Shown piece by piece: positions 46,542 through 58,137 of a DNA stretch of 64,000 nucleotides. Under the pieces are notes generated by a model, which worked only from the letters and a program-made list of their open reading frames with translations, was not told where the DNA came from and did not search any database. How positions within the stretch are numbered: position 1 is the first letter of the stretch; each line of letters starts with the position of its first letter. The DNA comes from Halichondria panicea (taxonomy: Eukaryota > Porifera > Demospongiae > Suberitida > Halichondriidae). Made by a program: the position numbers and the translations under genes. The stretch lies in contig NC_087377.1 in assembly GCF_963675165.1 (NCBI RefSeq), forward strand, positions 9,627,122-9,691,121. The letters run 5' to 3'.

Positions 46542-49296
46542 GTGGCTTGCATGCATGCAATGATGAATGATTCATGTCCTCTCTATGATGGCAGTTATAG
46601 CCAAGACTCTCTCCTTATTGTGTCACCAGGGACAAGCAGTAAGCAAGACTCACAAACTAGCATCAGGGGTGCATGCACTCCTGCTAGCATAGCTAACAAC
46701 AAGCAAGACTCTCTCCTCATTGTGTCTCCAGAACTCGAAACAAGCATAGTGCAAGACTCTCTCCTCATTGTGTCTCCAGAACTAGAACAAATCCACAACA
46801 CAGTGTTACCATCATCATTGATGGCATGGATCAGCACAAGACCAATCTTCCTCGCCTCGCAAAGATCCCAAAGTCTGTGCAGGGATTGCTTCCTCTCAGA
46901 ACACACGTCACTGGAGTGCTAGTACACACCCGGGCACCTCATGGAAAGTTAGCTCACGTCTACATTGACATGCTGCAATTCCCTCATGACTGCAACGTTA
47001 CGATTCATGTGCTGCTCAAATCCTTGATTGCTCTAGATCATCTCCCACCAGTTCTCAACATCCAACTGGACAATACAGCAAAAGAAAACAAAAACAAGTT
47101 CTTCCTGGGGTTTTGCGCATTGTTGGTAGAACGAAAGATATTCACTAAGGTATCATTATAGTAATTATTACATAGCAACTGCATGCACTGCCCTGCCCTA
47201 ATGACTATAATTATAATCATTCATGCACACATTGTCAATGCATGGTTGCCCATGCATGCATGCATATGACACTGTATACATTGTGCTATAATAGGTGCGG
47301 GTAAACTTCCTACCTGTTGGTCATACTCATGAGGACATTGACCAGCTTTTCTCAAGGATATCTAAGCAGCTCACTCTAAAAGGAGCTGAATCTTTACCAG
47401 GTAATAATTATGCATTCATAATTATACATGTAGTATGTAGGTATTATGCATGGTGGTCAATTATAATTATAGCTATAATTATACTTCCTATAAATTTATT
47501 AAGGTTGGTTTTGAATTGATTGTGACATTACATAATTATTGTTGCATGTATAATTGTACAGATCTCCAAAAGCAGATTACACAGTCAAGCACACCTACCC
47601 CAACGGTTGAGGTACTCAATACTATTTCTGATGTGAGGTCGTGGCTGGAACCTTGTATTGACGGACTAAATGGTCACTCTCTTCCACATTGCTTCAAATT
47701 CTTTTTAGAAGATGGGAAAGCTGTGATGTATTTCCGGCATTGGAGCAGTGATGCTTGGTGCAATGCTGATGTAGCAGTGAAACTACTTCTGGCAAGTCCG
47801 CATGTAATAACGTTTTTTTTGTCAGTGATCATAATAAATACCGTACAAGCACATGCATACTACATTATGTATGGCAACACACTTTGTGTTAGGGTGTATG
47901 CAGTTGTTATAATAATTAATAGCAGTTTTTTACAGACGCTGAAGTTCGAACCATAAGTATATTCTACAGCTCTCTAGGCCCTGATAATACACCCATTCGA
48001 TTCTTGAATTCTTTAAAAAATTAATGTGCCTATTATGTTCATAAAAATTTGGATTTTGCACTATTATAGCGTAACATTTTTGAGGGTTAAATTTTTGCTG
48101 ATTCGTGCATTTTACTGTAACAAAAATGGACAATGTATTTATCGACCTACACCTCTTAGGCTATAAATTAAGCTCATGCATTCGTATAGATCAAATTACA
48201 CGCTTTTAACTTTACATGCAAAATGTTTACTGTGCAGGAGATTCCATGTGGCATTCCAAATAGAGTTCACCTGTCTGACAACAAGATAGACCTGCCACGT
48301 CTACACATAGATATTCCAAAGTTTTATTCTTGGATCTCTGATGATGCTCGTATTTGGTGGGAGCAATTTGATATGGACGCTGTCTACTCTGATGATGAAT
48401 TTGGAATTACCCCCTGGCCCTTGCTACATCTCCAAGAAGGTGAGCAAACTCTCATTTCAATCAGAATTATATACGTAACACCATAATATACTTTACATTA
48501 CGTATATCACTTATATTCTAATAATTATTACACAGTTCGTCAACTGGCCCAACTCCCAGCCTCAGGATCAGCAGATATGAGCTGTGATGCGCCTCAGAAT
48601 ACCCAGCTTCAAGCTCTATTTGCTGCAGAGAATGAAGAGTGCAATGTAAGCAATAATTATACGACAGTTCAGCACACCTATTGCACTTTCCCTAAATTTA
48701 TAATAACCTAAATTTAGGTCACTTTGCATAATTCTTCAACTTAGGTATATACGTAATGCATATAAGTATATACACACAATTCCCTAAATTTAGGTCAATG
48801 TGTGCATGCACACACACAAATTATACCATCCCTAAATTTAGGTCACTGAGTAGGCTTCCTAAATTTAGGTTGCTTTGTTCACATGGTATCTACCTTCAAA
48901 TTCAATGTCATACAGGTGTACACTGGCGCCTACCGAAAGCAATCACGGACAGACGTTAGGGAGGTGCAGGATTTAGCAGGTCTCAAGATTGATCAGTTGC
49001 TGGCAGTCAGAAGCTGTCCAAGCAGTAACATCGAGCCATGGATTGCTCAACTTCGATCGATCTCAGATTCAGAGGTAGGAGTTGTCTGGATGGAAGGGAA
49101 GTACAACAGCAAATGGAAAGTGGCAAGAAGACAGGATCCAGAAAACAAGAGGAAGCGAATTGAGTGGGAAGATTCAGTCACGAAATCCTCAATACTCTTG
49201 TACGATTTCCAGTTGACGTCCACCGGTCATCTACGTAAAAAGACAATAGAACATTTAAAGAGTGTATACCAAGAGCTAAAGCAAAGTAACACCTAA
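46542..49296 (+). CDS. RNase H-like/DDE-type protein gene (DUF7869-like), 5' end unresolved
   Basis: Clear exons: open frame ending 47149, then 47295-47400, 47562-47803, 48238-48439, 48536-48645, 48916-49296 (TAA). Phases close throughout. The first exon gives IIIDGMDQHKTNLPRLAKIP and IQLDNTAKENKNKFFLGFC; the second gives NFLPVGHTHEDIDQLFSRIS. The D, DN..ENKN and GHTHEDID spacing resembles the RNase H-fold domain called DUF7869 in invertebrate transposon-related proteins (memory). The C-terminal exon is basic with coiled-coil tendency. Upstream, 46542-46803 is open in a different frame and holds a 36-bp repeat coding QDSLLIVSPELE three times. An indel, a missed intron or loss of the true N-terminus must lie near 46790-46826. 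It could be an exapted or still mobile transposase-like gene. Confidence 0.65.
48707..48869. repeat. Four CCTAAATTTAGG palindromes in an intron
   Basis: The 12-bp palindrome is present at 48707, 48783, 48831 and 48858, mostly followed by tca or ttg, with a degenerate fifth at 48691. All lie in the 270-bp intron before the last exon of the DDE-like gene. Confidence 0.85.
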
Positions 49297-51554
49297 TGTT
49301 GTGTATATTTCATTCTGTTTATCGTGATACAAAATATATCTCTGTTAGCTTCTCCAAATCTAGTATGCTAAACAGAGTCAATAAAAACAAGTTAACACAA
49401 CCATGGAATACAACAATAACATAACAATGCAGATAAGATTTACAAATAGACAAAAAATCAAACAATTTTTGTTTCACTTAACTAATAAAACAGTGAATTC
49501 TATTCTGATCCTGCAAAAGAGAAAGGGAACTTTTAACAGTGAATGTGTTACTTGCAAAACATGTCATTTACTGATTGGCGTGCATGTGAGTTATTCACAT
49601 GCATAATATAGCTGACGGTTCGAACCGTCAAGTGAATTGGTAGTGACAAATTGCAATTATTATAACTTTTTCTCCTGACAACAAATGCTGCATGCATGGT
49701 GATCTGCCACACAGGTCTAAGTAGTGCAAGGATTCCATGCAAAGGTCCTCATTTTATTAACCTGAGGCTATACATAATTATATAAAGCATACACCAGATT
49801 GCAAAATTGCAATAATTATAGTCACACTATAACAATGTATCTCTGATTGGCTGCTTCCATAACTTGGCCCTTGGTCAAAAACATTCACTAAGTATCATGC
49901 ACAGCATGCAGACACACTAAGTTTGCACCCATATATAAACTATCCATATCAAGACTTTCATGCTGAGTGTTTGTTCATTTTAAGAGGATGTACAAAAGGT
50001 ATCACTATATGGGGGGGGGGGGGGGGGAGTTTGGCTTTTCACCTCTCATTCTATCAGACTCAATGAAAGCACCACGGGTGGTGATGCCTCGGTGGAAGCT
50101 TTTTCGACATATAAAGCTATAAAACAATGATTGTTGCTTAAAAGGACGTTATACAGTTACTGTACAGCTATAGTTTAATTTTCAAACTTATAATAATAAT
50201 TATAATAGGGGCCATGCAAAAAGTAAAGCCGACAGCCTTCAATTTTGCCAATATTCATGCAGATCAGATGCGATACTTACATTATGTAAGATGACTCCTA
50301 CTGGACTACATGTACACAAGTTGCATGAATGATACCTTATTTCATCGTGCCATAGTGATACAATTCAATTAAACTTGTTTTAAATGAACTGTATAGACAG
50401 AACAGGAACCAACTATACCATTTTTGGAGTCCTAAACATAATATTATTATTGTGGTGGCACTGCATGTAAACACATACAACTTCAACTACTGTAAACACA
50501 ACATAATGCGTACTAATTACAACGCCACTAACAATTTATTATGATTTTCCAGTGGCACACAAAAACTATAAAATTCCAGTTTGGCGTTTATAATTATTAC
50601 AGTGACGCTTAGCAATAGAACGTATAGAATACTAGTTGCTGCATGGTTATTATAGATCAGTCGTACATGCATGTGACCTCGATTTAAGGCTGGGTTATAA
50701 TTTCACCTACATCAGCAAATAATAATTTATACTTTTCTTGGCGCTCAATTAGTGTTTGCGATTATACGCCCAGTCCCCTAATAATCTTAAACTTCTTGCA
50801 GAAAAGCTAGGGTGGGCGTATTTATTATTTATGTGTTTTAACACTTAGATTGGTTATTATTTAGTTACCATAGTTTGTGTTAGGAATGTTTATGTAATCA
50901 TCTCTGTTGAGTTTCCTGGAGCAGAGCCTCTCTTAGTAGTCTTTTGTTTTGTACTATAGTTCTTTGTTGTAAAGAGGCCCTGCGCGTCTCTGTGCACTAT
51001 ACCCTGCATGCATGTTCAGTTCTGTCAGTGTCTTTCTGTGATCTCTATTGTATTCTGAAACTCTGTCTAGTTTAACTTGCTCGTCGCTTACTAGCTATAG
51101 CTCAAACTGCTGTGCATCAGATCTCTTGCCAATAGTATTTCTCGAGGGTACAATGTGTGCTTAATTATCATGTTTGTGGTTTTATTGCATCTGGTATGGT
51201 TGGTTTTAATTAACAAGAAATGAGATTTACAGGAAGTGGTGTCACTTTAAAATAAGGATAGCTTTCCATCAGTGACAAACCAGAAACATGAATTTCATTA
51301 ACAGTGGGCCTCAATGCTAGGAAACTTAAAAAGCAAGAAGTTTGGCCAGTTGCTAGTGTTTTTTGCTACACAGGTGAGCCTCAATTCCAGGCCTATAATA
51401 CTATAAAGTAGATCCAATTATAGCCAGAACAATTATATTTTAGCTGCATGTGTTGTATTTATATTATAGCTATAGCACTGTAGTTGAGTTTGTGCCATTC
51501 AGTGCCTCCCCTCATTCTTATCTCATGTCCACAGGTTGTTTCTATACTAATGAC
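49297..51554. other. Interval without a supported gene
   Basis: It holds a poly-G run (50011-50028), a fragment of the Helentron-like repeat in reverse (50063-50120: gaaagcaccacgggtggtga, then tgcctcggtggaag), and a palindromic gacggttcgaaccgtc at 49613-49628. Frames of 64-67 aa here have no recognisable content. Confidence 0.45.
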
Positions 51555-51644
51555 ATGAGGCTGTTAATAGGTGCCATAATAATATGTCTGCTTGTAACGC
51601 TCCAGACAGCCATCTCCCAAGACGTACGTTGCAGCCACTGTATA

Positions 51645-51934
51645 CTACAACCTCGATTATCCGGCCCTCCATTATCTGGAACCTTGATTATCTGGCTTGA
51701 CAATATTTTTTTTTTAATGGGCGTGTCCCTTAAATGCGCGCATGCGCATTGCAGCTGTTACCATGGAGATAGGCCTGCTTATCTTTTGCGCATGCGCAGA
51801 CAACCATGCGGCACTGCTGTTTATCAATTAAGTGGGTGGATCAAGACGTGGTTTATCTAATTCGATTATCCGGCATATTCAGTTATCCGGCCTGCCTCTG
51901 GAACCAAGGTGTCTGGATAATCGAGATTTTACTG
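51645..51934. mobile_element. pogo-like MITE after the signal-peptide exon
   Basis: The ends ctacaacctcgattatccgg (left) and, read inward, cagtaaaatctcgattatcc (right) are imperfect inverted repeats flanked by TA (51643-51644, 51935-51936). Inner copies of 'attatccggc' recur at 51870-51892. Two GCGCATGCGC-like words lie inside (51738, 51788). Confidence 0.75.
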
Positions 51935-52619
51935 TATTGAGCTATAAGGCCACACCAAATTAATCTTATGTTACATATAACAATTATTTTAGTAGTCATG
52001 ATCAGAGTTCAAATAGGCCACGTGATCTATCAAAACGCAGTGAGGTAGTGACTTGTTATGGTGTTGTGTGATTCTGTTAGTGGGTTTAATTACAGGAAGA
52101 TACATCACACACTGCCCCTAATCCAGGTCACTGTGAGTAGTAAGCATAATAATTATAGTAAAACGACCACTAATTACGTTTGCGCAAACATTACCGGATA
52201 GGAAGCTACCTAGGAACATCCACAAACATGCACAACACCTCAGAATTAGCCCTTTGTTTACTACAGCTAAATCGCTTCTGACCCAATCTGAACCACCTGG
52301 ATTAATTGGCTAATCCGGATTACAACCCGGTTTACACGAATGCGGATATATTTAATCTGAATTTCAACTTGGATTAAAGGCCTCGTGTAAATCCGGTGTC
52401 TGTTCCCCACCTTGCTGACACCCTTAACCTCCGCAAGCATCTTGTTCGTCAAAGAATGTCTATGGCCCAGTCCATACTCTTAGCCTGAGACCTGTGTTGT
52501 CAACCCAGGGTTTAATAGTAATACTTACTATTCAGGTCTTCGTCTGTCTATCCTTGCGGATCTCAGATTCGGTCTCAATTTCCAAAACCACCTCTTGAGG
52601 TCTGTGGTCTCACAACATT

Positions 52620-53110
52620 AAAGGTAGAACCTCCTGACTTTTTTGCCAATCTAACGGCTGATGTCCACCCAATCGCCACCAAGTCACGAAAGTAAAGTTA
52701 AAAGTGCAACGTCTACTTGGTGAAAGAATTATCAAATCTAGCAAACCTCCCTGGAGGGCTCAAGTTGTGGTTACCCACAATGAAAATCACAAGAACTATA
52801 AGAGAATAGTTATGGACTACTCGCAAACTATATCATTTCACTCTTCTGTATGCTTTTCCCTTACCCTAAATTGACGACACTGTCTATTCTATAGCCCAAT
52901 ATCGTGGTTTTTAGCACCATCGATCTACGCAGTGCATAGCAGTAGGTCGGTATTAAGGAAAATGACAAACCTTGCACGGCCTTCCAAGCTGGTGATGCAT
53001 TGTATTAGTTCACACATATCATCAAGTACCCTTTGGGGTAACGAACGGAGTGGAATGTTTTCAGAGAATCGTGGCTGATGAAAGTGAAACGCCTACCTTT
53101 ACAATCGTAG
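52620..53110 (+). pseudogene. pol: Ty3/gypsy-type reverse transcriptase fragment
   Basis: Pieces in shifting frames read ERIIKSSKPPWRAQVVVTHN, KRIVMDYSQTI, IAQYRGF-like and STIDLRSA-like strings, then KPCTAFQAG and FQRIVADE. These are the N-terminal to mid palm blocks of Ty3/gypsy RT (recognised from memory). Multiple stops and indels; the YxDD block and everything after are absent. No LTR is visible nearby. It lies in a large intron of the FN3/YWTD gene. Confidence 0.75.
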
Positions 53111-53273
53111 CCATAATTATGTGGAAAGACTCAAGAAGAGTACTACGAAAATATATATAGTGCACATGCGCTTTAAATTACCCGGTAATTGTACTACATG
53201 TGTTGTAATTTCCACTGCCGTTTTACGCAAGAGTCCATAATAAAAGAAAGATTGAATGAAGCATTACCTTATA

Positions 53274-53438
53274 CCGTATAGCAGGTATATTTCGAATGTA
53301 TATTATTAAACTGTCTCGGATGACTGTTAGAAAGGTTTTTTAATTTTTGCATGCATGCATATGCTAGTAAATTTAAATTTTCGCAGTAGATACTCAATCA
53401 GCGAAAACCACAAACATTTATACCCTCGAAATATATGG
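53274..53438. mobile_element. TA-inserting MITE, related to the CCGTATAGC family
   Basis: CCGTATAGCAGGTATATTTC at the left and ccctcgaaatatatgg at the right are imperfect inverted ends; TA on both sides (53272-53273, 53439-53440). It is more diverged than the copies at 14695 and 43728. Confidence 0.7.
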
Positions 53439-54361
53439 TAACTGACCAATCCAAGTGCCTGTGGAGCCGCCACTTGCCTCGAGGCAGGGGCGCTTAGCAA
53501 TAGTGTTATTGCCAAATTATCCTTTGATCACGTTGTTCAGACAGCAAGTCACGTTACTTTCCTGTTGCACAGCGTTCGATACTCTCTCTCTCTCTCTTTT
53601 ATTATGGATCTTGCTTATTATTGCAACGCTGCTTAATGGAAGTTTTAGCATTCACAATGACTAATTATAAAGGGGATTGAATGTGTGCATGCATATCGGA
53701 GTGTCACATAATAATCACATGACAGGTAAGGATACATACAATGACTGGAAGTACACTGTGGAGTACTCGGAATTTTCATTAGGGCTGGTGACTCCCATCG
53801 TGACCTTTGATCCGTACCTGAACCTTACGGGTCTGACAGGGGATGCTCTGTACGAGCTAGACATTGTGGCTAGGGGATTGAATGTCTCAGGAGACCGTCG
53901 GCTGTCAGTACCTCTCGTGTTCAGTACAAAGACAGAGGGTGAGTGCATGGGTGAAGCACAGTGCAATGTATGGTAGCGAAGTCGATTTTATTGTTCTATC
54001 TTCCCTCCAGCCAACCTTCAGTTTGTGGTGGCTACACAGTCTGGTGTCATAACAACGAACCTCGGCAACAACAATGCACCTCGCTGTGTAGACACAAGCA
54101 GTATTGGCTCCATTGGTGTGATATATAACTCTCACACTGACACGCCTACTGGGTCACTGACAGGAGCGTGGGAAATATCTTCTCTCAGATTGTAGGTGGC
54201 ACGGTTACCATGTCATCCTATTTTGCCTCCAACGCGTTTGCCCTGCGGCTTGACTGAGTCACTAGGAGACTATTCTGGGTACAGGACGGGACAGAAGTAA
54301 GTAACTAGTTTATATAATTATGACTCATCGACACCCCCACCCCCCAGATTGATGCTTCAGT

Positions 54362-54918
54362 CATTATGCCTCGGTGCGCATGCGCAAGCGAGGTATACGG
54401 TAGTGTGTTTGTGTGTCTGTCTGTCTGTGTAGACTGCTACAGCTGCTCAAGGATGAATCAAGTGCAAGTAAGAGTTTCTATAGGCTTCTAGTCATGTTTA
54501 CTTGGATTTTAATTCGTGGATTTGCAAAATAATGCTTCGTTCTCGAGTTATGCCTAGTTTTGCTTACTTGGAATGCCATTGCAGCCTTTTCAGAAGAGCA
54601 CGTAGCCAAACTTGTTTACCGAGTGTTACTACTCTACTTAGTAGTTAGCTCTGCACTAGAACGCTAGCTATTGGTAGCTGCAAGAGTGAGGAAGAGAGCT
54701 GCAAGGCTCTGTTGATGGCAGCCATTAATTTTAGACTTGAACTTTTGGTATCGATCGTTTTTAACAACAATCATGGTCGATCATTACCCACTCTTTAAGT
54801 CTGCATGGCAGCAAAATGCAAAAATGTTCATCAGTATAAAAGCTATTAGTAGCTTCATGTTATGTATATATAGCTTTGGCATCTCCACCGAGGCATCAGC
54901 ACCTGTGGTGCTTTCATT
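54362..54918 (+). mobile_element. Helentron-like non-autonomous repeat, copy c
   Basis: It starts attatgcctcggtgcgcatg, carries gtgtgtctgtctgtctgtg, the shared body, and ends ccaccgaggcatcagcacct then gtggtgctttcatt. AGCACC-tgt-GGTGCT forms a 3' hairpin 5 bp from the end. It is inserted in the intron between the two YWTD-like exons. Confidence 0.8.
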
Positions 54919-55025
54919 TCTTTATTTAGTATGGCGTCAGTTGAGGGTGAGAAGATCGGGAATGCGGAAGTGTTCCAAACATTCCCCACTGGAATCGATA
55001 CCATAGCGATTGACGCTACTAATGG

Positions 55026-55617
55026 GTGAGCAGACATGCATGACTGCATGGCTCTATGTGTGTAGTATACTGTGTTACGCTTCGTGTGTAGCTATAATAA
55101 TTATGTTATGCTATGTTTTGTTGATATTACCATCCAGTTTTGTGTGTAGTTGTATATTATTATTAACTCTGCTATAATATTTATGATTACCTTCAAGTTG
55201 TACGTGTTGTCACAGTCCTAATGCAATTTCTGACAATAAGCTCATGTAGAGTGTGTTAATTGTGTACTTTAGCTCGTGATGCTACTAAATTTGTCCATCT
55301 ATTGTGCTGTTTGTTAGTTTAATGTATATAAGTGATGCCATGCATTTATTACGTGTTGGTATACATGTACTGGGTATATGTAACCGAGTGATCCAAATTA
55401 AATTACCGGTAGTAAGCCTATACTTTAAAATCAGCTTATATACTGAAGCCTACTTTAAAATCAGCTCATATGTAAATAGAACAGTCACAAGAACACAAAA
55501 ACTAATGCTCACAAAAAAAAGTAACACTCAGTCTCTTTACCCTCCACGAGGTCAATCTCGTGACCTCTGTCGTCACTAACCACAAAAATAACAAAAACAC
55601 ACTACACAACTTAACAT
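55026..55617. other. Interval between two repeat copies, no gene seen
   Basis: AT-rich sequence with variants of 'gtgtgtagctataataattatg'. Direct half-repeats 'tactttaaaatcagcttata' at 55421 and 55449 are visible. A 91-aa frame has no recognisable content. Confidence 0.45.
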
Positions 55618-56167
55618 AATGAAAGCACCACAGGTGCTGATGCCTCGGTGGAGATGCCAAAGCTACATAACATAAAGCTACTAATTATAATAGCTTATTT
55701 TTTATAATTAGCATGCAAACTCAAAGAGTGGGTAATGATCGACCATGATTGTTGTTAAAAACGATCGATGCCAAAAGTTCAAGTCTAAAATTAATGGCGG
55801 CCATCAGCAGAGCCTTGCAGCTCTCTTCTCACTCTTGCAGCTACCAATAGCTAGTGTTCTAGTGCAGAGCTAACTACTAAGTAGAGTAGTAACACTCGGT
55901 AAACAAGTTTGGCTACGTGCTCTTCTGAAAAGGCTGCAATGACATTCCAAGTAAGCAAAACTAGGCATAACTCAAGAACGAAGCATTATTTTGCAAATCC
56001 ACGAATTAAAATCCAAGAAAACATGACTAGAAGACTATAGAAACTCTTACTTGCACTTGATTCATCCTTGAGCAGCTGTAGCAGTCTACACACACATGCA
56101 CACAGACACACAAACACACTACCGTATACCGCACAGGCTCGCTTGCGCATGCGCACTGAGGTATAAT
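55618..56167 (-). mobile_element. Helentron-like non-autonomous repeat, copy d
   Basis: Reverse orientation of copy c, about 90% identical: aatgaaagcaccacaggtgc at the left, then gatgcctcggtgg, and gcgcatgcgcactgaggtat at the right. Copies c and d face each other 0.7 kb apart. Confidence 0.82.
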
Positions 56168-56338
56168 AACAGTTCAGTTCCAGTCTTTCACAGTATACAT
56201 GCATGTACTGCACTGGTAATAATTACGTATTATGGTATCCTAAAGCCTGAGGTCTGAGGGACACTAGCTGAGATACCAAATGCACATGAGCTAATGATTT
56301 GGATCCCACTTTAGAGCTAGCAACCGTACAAGCATAAT

Positions 56339-56720
56339 TATGCCTCGAGGCGTAGCCGCACGAGGGATACGGTAAAGCTGACTGTGTGCACGAGGGATAC
56401 GGTAAAGCTGACTGTGTGTGTGTGTGTGTGTGTGTGTGTCTGTGTGTCTGTGTGTCTGTTCCAGCTGTAACTGCTCAACGGTTGCAACGCGACGAAAACT
56501 AACAGCTTCTATAGGCTTCTAGCCACGTTCTCTTGGATTTTGATTCGTGGATTAGCAAACTAAAGCTTCTTTCTCGAGTTATGGCTAGTTTGACTCACAT
56601 TGAAGGCTGTTGCAGTCTCTTCAGAATCTTTCATAGCATCATCTGTCCGCACAAACTTTCTATTCAACATATGAGTTAGCCTTGCACTAAAGCGCTAGCT
56701 TTTTGTTAGCTACAATACTC
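56339..56720 (+). mobile_element. Related repeat of a second subfamily, copy e
   Basis: It begins aattatgcctcgaggcgtag and has a duplicated 'gcacgagggatacggtaaagctgactgtgtg' block and a (GT)n run (56415-56438). Body segments are parallel to the other copies (ctataggcttctagccacgtt, gagttatggctagttt). The 3' end is not clear. Confidence 0.65.
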
Positions 56721-57462
56721 AGAAAATACCTGTTAAAACAGCTAGCTAGCAGTCCATTTGTGAAATTGATCTCTTTGGACACACCCTTTAATTATTCCTA
56801 TGGATGTAATGCGCATGCGCGCTCATTCCCCAGATCCAGATCCTCCTGGCAGAATCATATTTTTCTTGAGGGCCTGGTAAGCCACAAAACACTACTATAG
56901 ATAACAATATGCATGTACACAAGTCTTTTCTTCTTAAATATTATAATTATACACTGCATGAACTACAGATCCAATTTTCTTCTTTCTTGAGGTCCTGGTA
57001 TTAAAGCCACATAATACAACAATAGATGCATGTAATAAGTCTTTTCTTCTCAGTGACTTTATATAGATAAGCTAACTTTATGAAATAATTATGCACTTCC
57101 GCTTATAATTAATTGAAAACAAAATCTTCTTCTTTGTTGCTTCCTAGATCCTTGAGGTCCTGGTATAAGCAGCCACAAAACACAACAATGATACCATAAT
57201 TATACAATTGCAAGTCAGTTTTAGACAGATTATTTTATACACTTTTTCCTCTTCTATACTTTCTCTTCTATACTTTTGAGCGAAAGCAAATCATGGCGAG
57301 AGGCATTAGCACAGCGCCAGCTTGAACACTAGTTATGTATAGGTAAATTTCATTGCCCTCATGCAGGCCTACATTACGACTGAACCAATATCTGAGTTCA
57401 ATGTGTGCACGAGTAAAGCCGTATATATTAACCCCCGCCATATCATTGTGTATCATGTTGTA

Positions 57463-57995
57463 TCAGAGGAGGGAGGACACGATTAACCTTAGCTCTAATT
57501 AGCTAATTATCACGACCTTTTAATTACATTCTTTGAACGATTCATCTTTTTTTCCTTTATAACCTCTACACATTGGACACAAGAGCTAGAGCCTTTTCTC
57601 CTACTGGAGGTACCCCTATGGCCAAGTTGTCAGGACCTAAAGGTAATAGGACCTATAAGAAGCACCTCAAGTACTCCTATCTCTAAGATCCCCGTGAGAA
57701 GCATCCCAGGCACTCTGATCTTGTCTCTGTGAGAAGCACTCTTGATCCTGGAGACAGGATCCCTATGAGGAGCACCCCAGGCACTCCTGTCTCCAAGATC
57801 CCTGTGAGACCCACCCCAGGCACTCCTGTCTCTGTGATAAAGCTGCAACATGGAATTGTTTAGTTCATGCAGAGTGTGAAGAACATCAATGACACTAACA
57901 GTCGCAGCTTCTAGCACCCCTTTATTTGTATGGTTTAAAAGGTCGCGATAATTAGCTAATTAGAGCTAAGGTTAATCGTGTCCTCCCTCCTCTGG
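57463..57995. mobile_element. TA-inserting MITE with 60-bp ends, abutting the mariner-type element
   Basis: tcagaggagggaggacacga ... gctaattatc (left) pairs with gataattagctaattagagc ... ctcctctgg (right) over about 58 bp. TA lies at both sides (57461-57462, 57996-57997). The second TA is shared with the left end of the transposon that follows, so one element used the other's target site. The middle has about four 50-bp repeats (atccctgtgagaagcacccc, 57650-57835). Confidence 0.85.
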
Positions 57996-58137
57996 TACAG
58001 ACCTTTGCAGAGTTCTTGCAACTGCAGCAACATGCGGTAATTGGTGCCTCACGTGCTGCATATAATTATTGAGGTGTACATCCGGTCACACCCACACACG
58101 TAGTTTACCGCGAAAATGAGAAATTCAAAATTTAATA

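Larger units (their letters stand above)
51555..55025 (+). pseudogene. FN3/YWTD receptor-like gene, broken
   Basis: The first exon 51555-51623 codes a signal peptide (MRLLIGAIIICLLVTLQTAI SQD) with donor |GTACGT. A small exon near 52096-52132 may follow (EDTSHTAPNPGH). Exon 53726-53938 is an FN3-like domain (WKYTVEYSE ... LYELDIVARGLNVSG). Exon 54011 to about 54295 starts ANLQFVVATQSGVITTN and shifts frame near 54160, then reads NAFALRLD, TGA (54255-54257), VTRRLFWVQDGTE. Exon 54930-55025 holds EVFQTFPTGIDTIAIDATNG, out of phase with the preceding donor. The RLFWVQDG and IDTIAIDATNG segments look like YWTD propeller repeats. FN3 plus YWTD recalls Sevenless/ROS-type ectodomains (inference). 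Insertions (51645, 52620, 53274, 54362) and the lesions argue for a dead gene. Confidence 0.55.

Noticed and set aside
49613-49628. 16-bp palindrome gacggttcgaaccgtc as an operator
   Set aside because: An isolated perfect palindrome in AT-rich non-coding DNA with no nearby gene start; function cannot be argued.
57630-57917. 95-aa minus frame with RSAWG.PHRD repeats
   Set aside because: Comes from the 50-bp repeats inside the 57463-57995 MITE.
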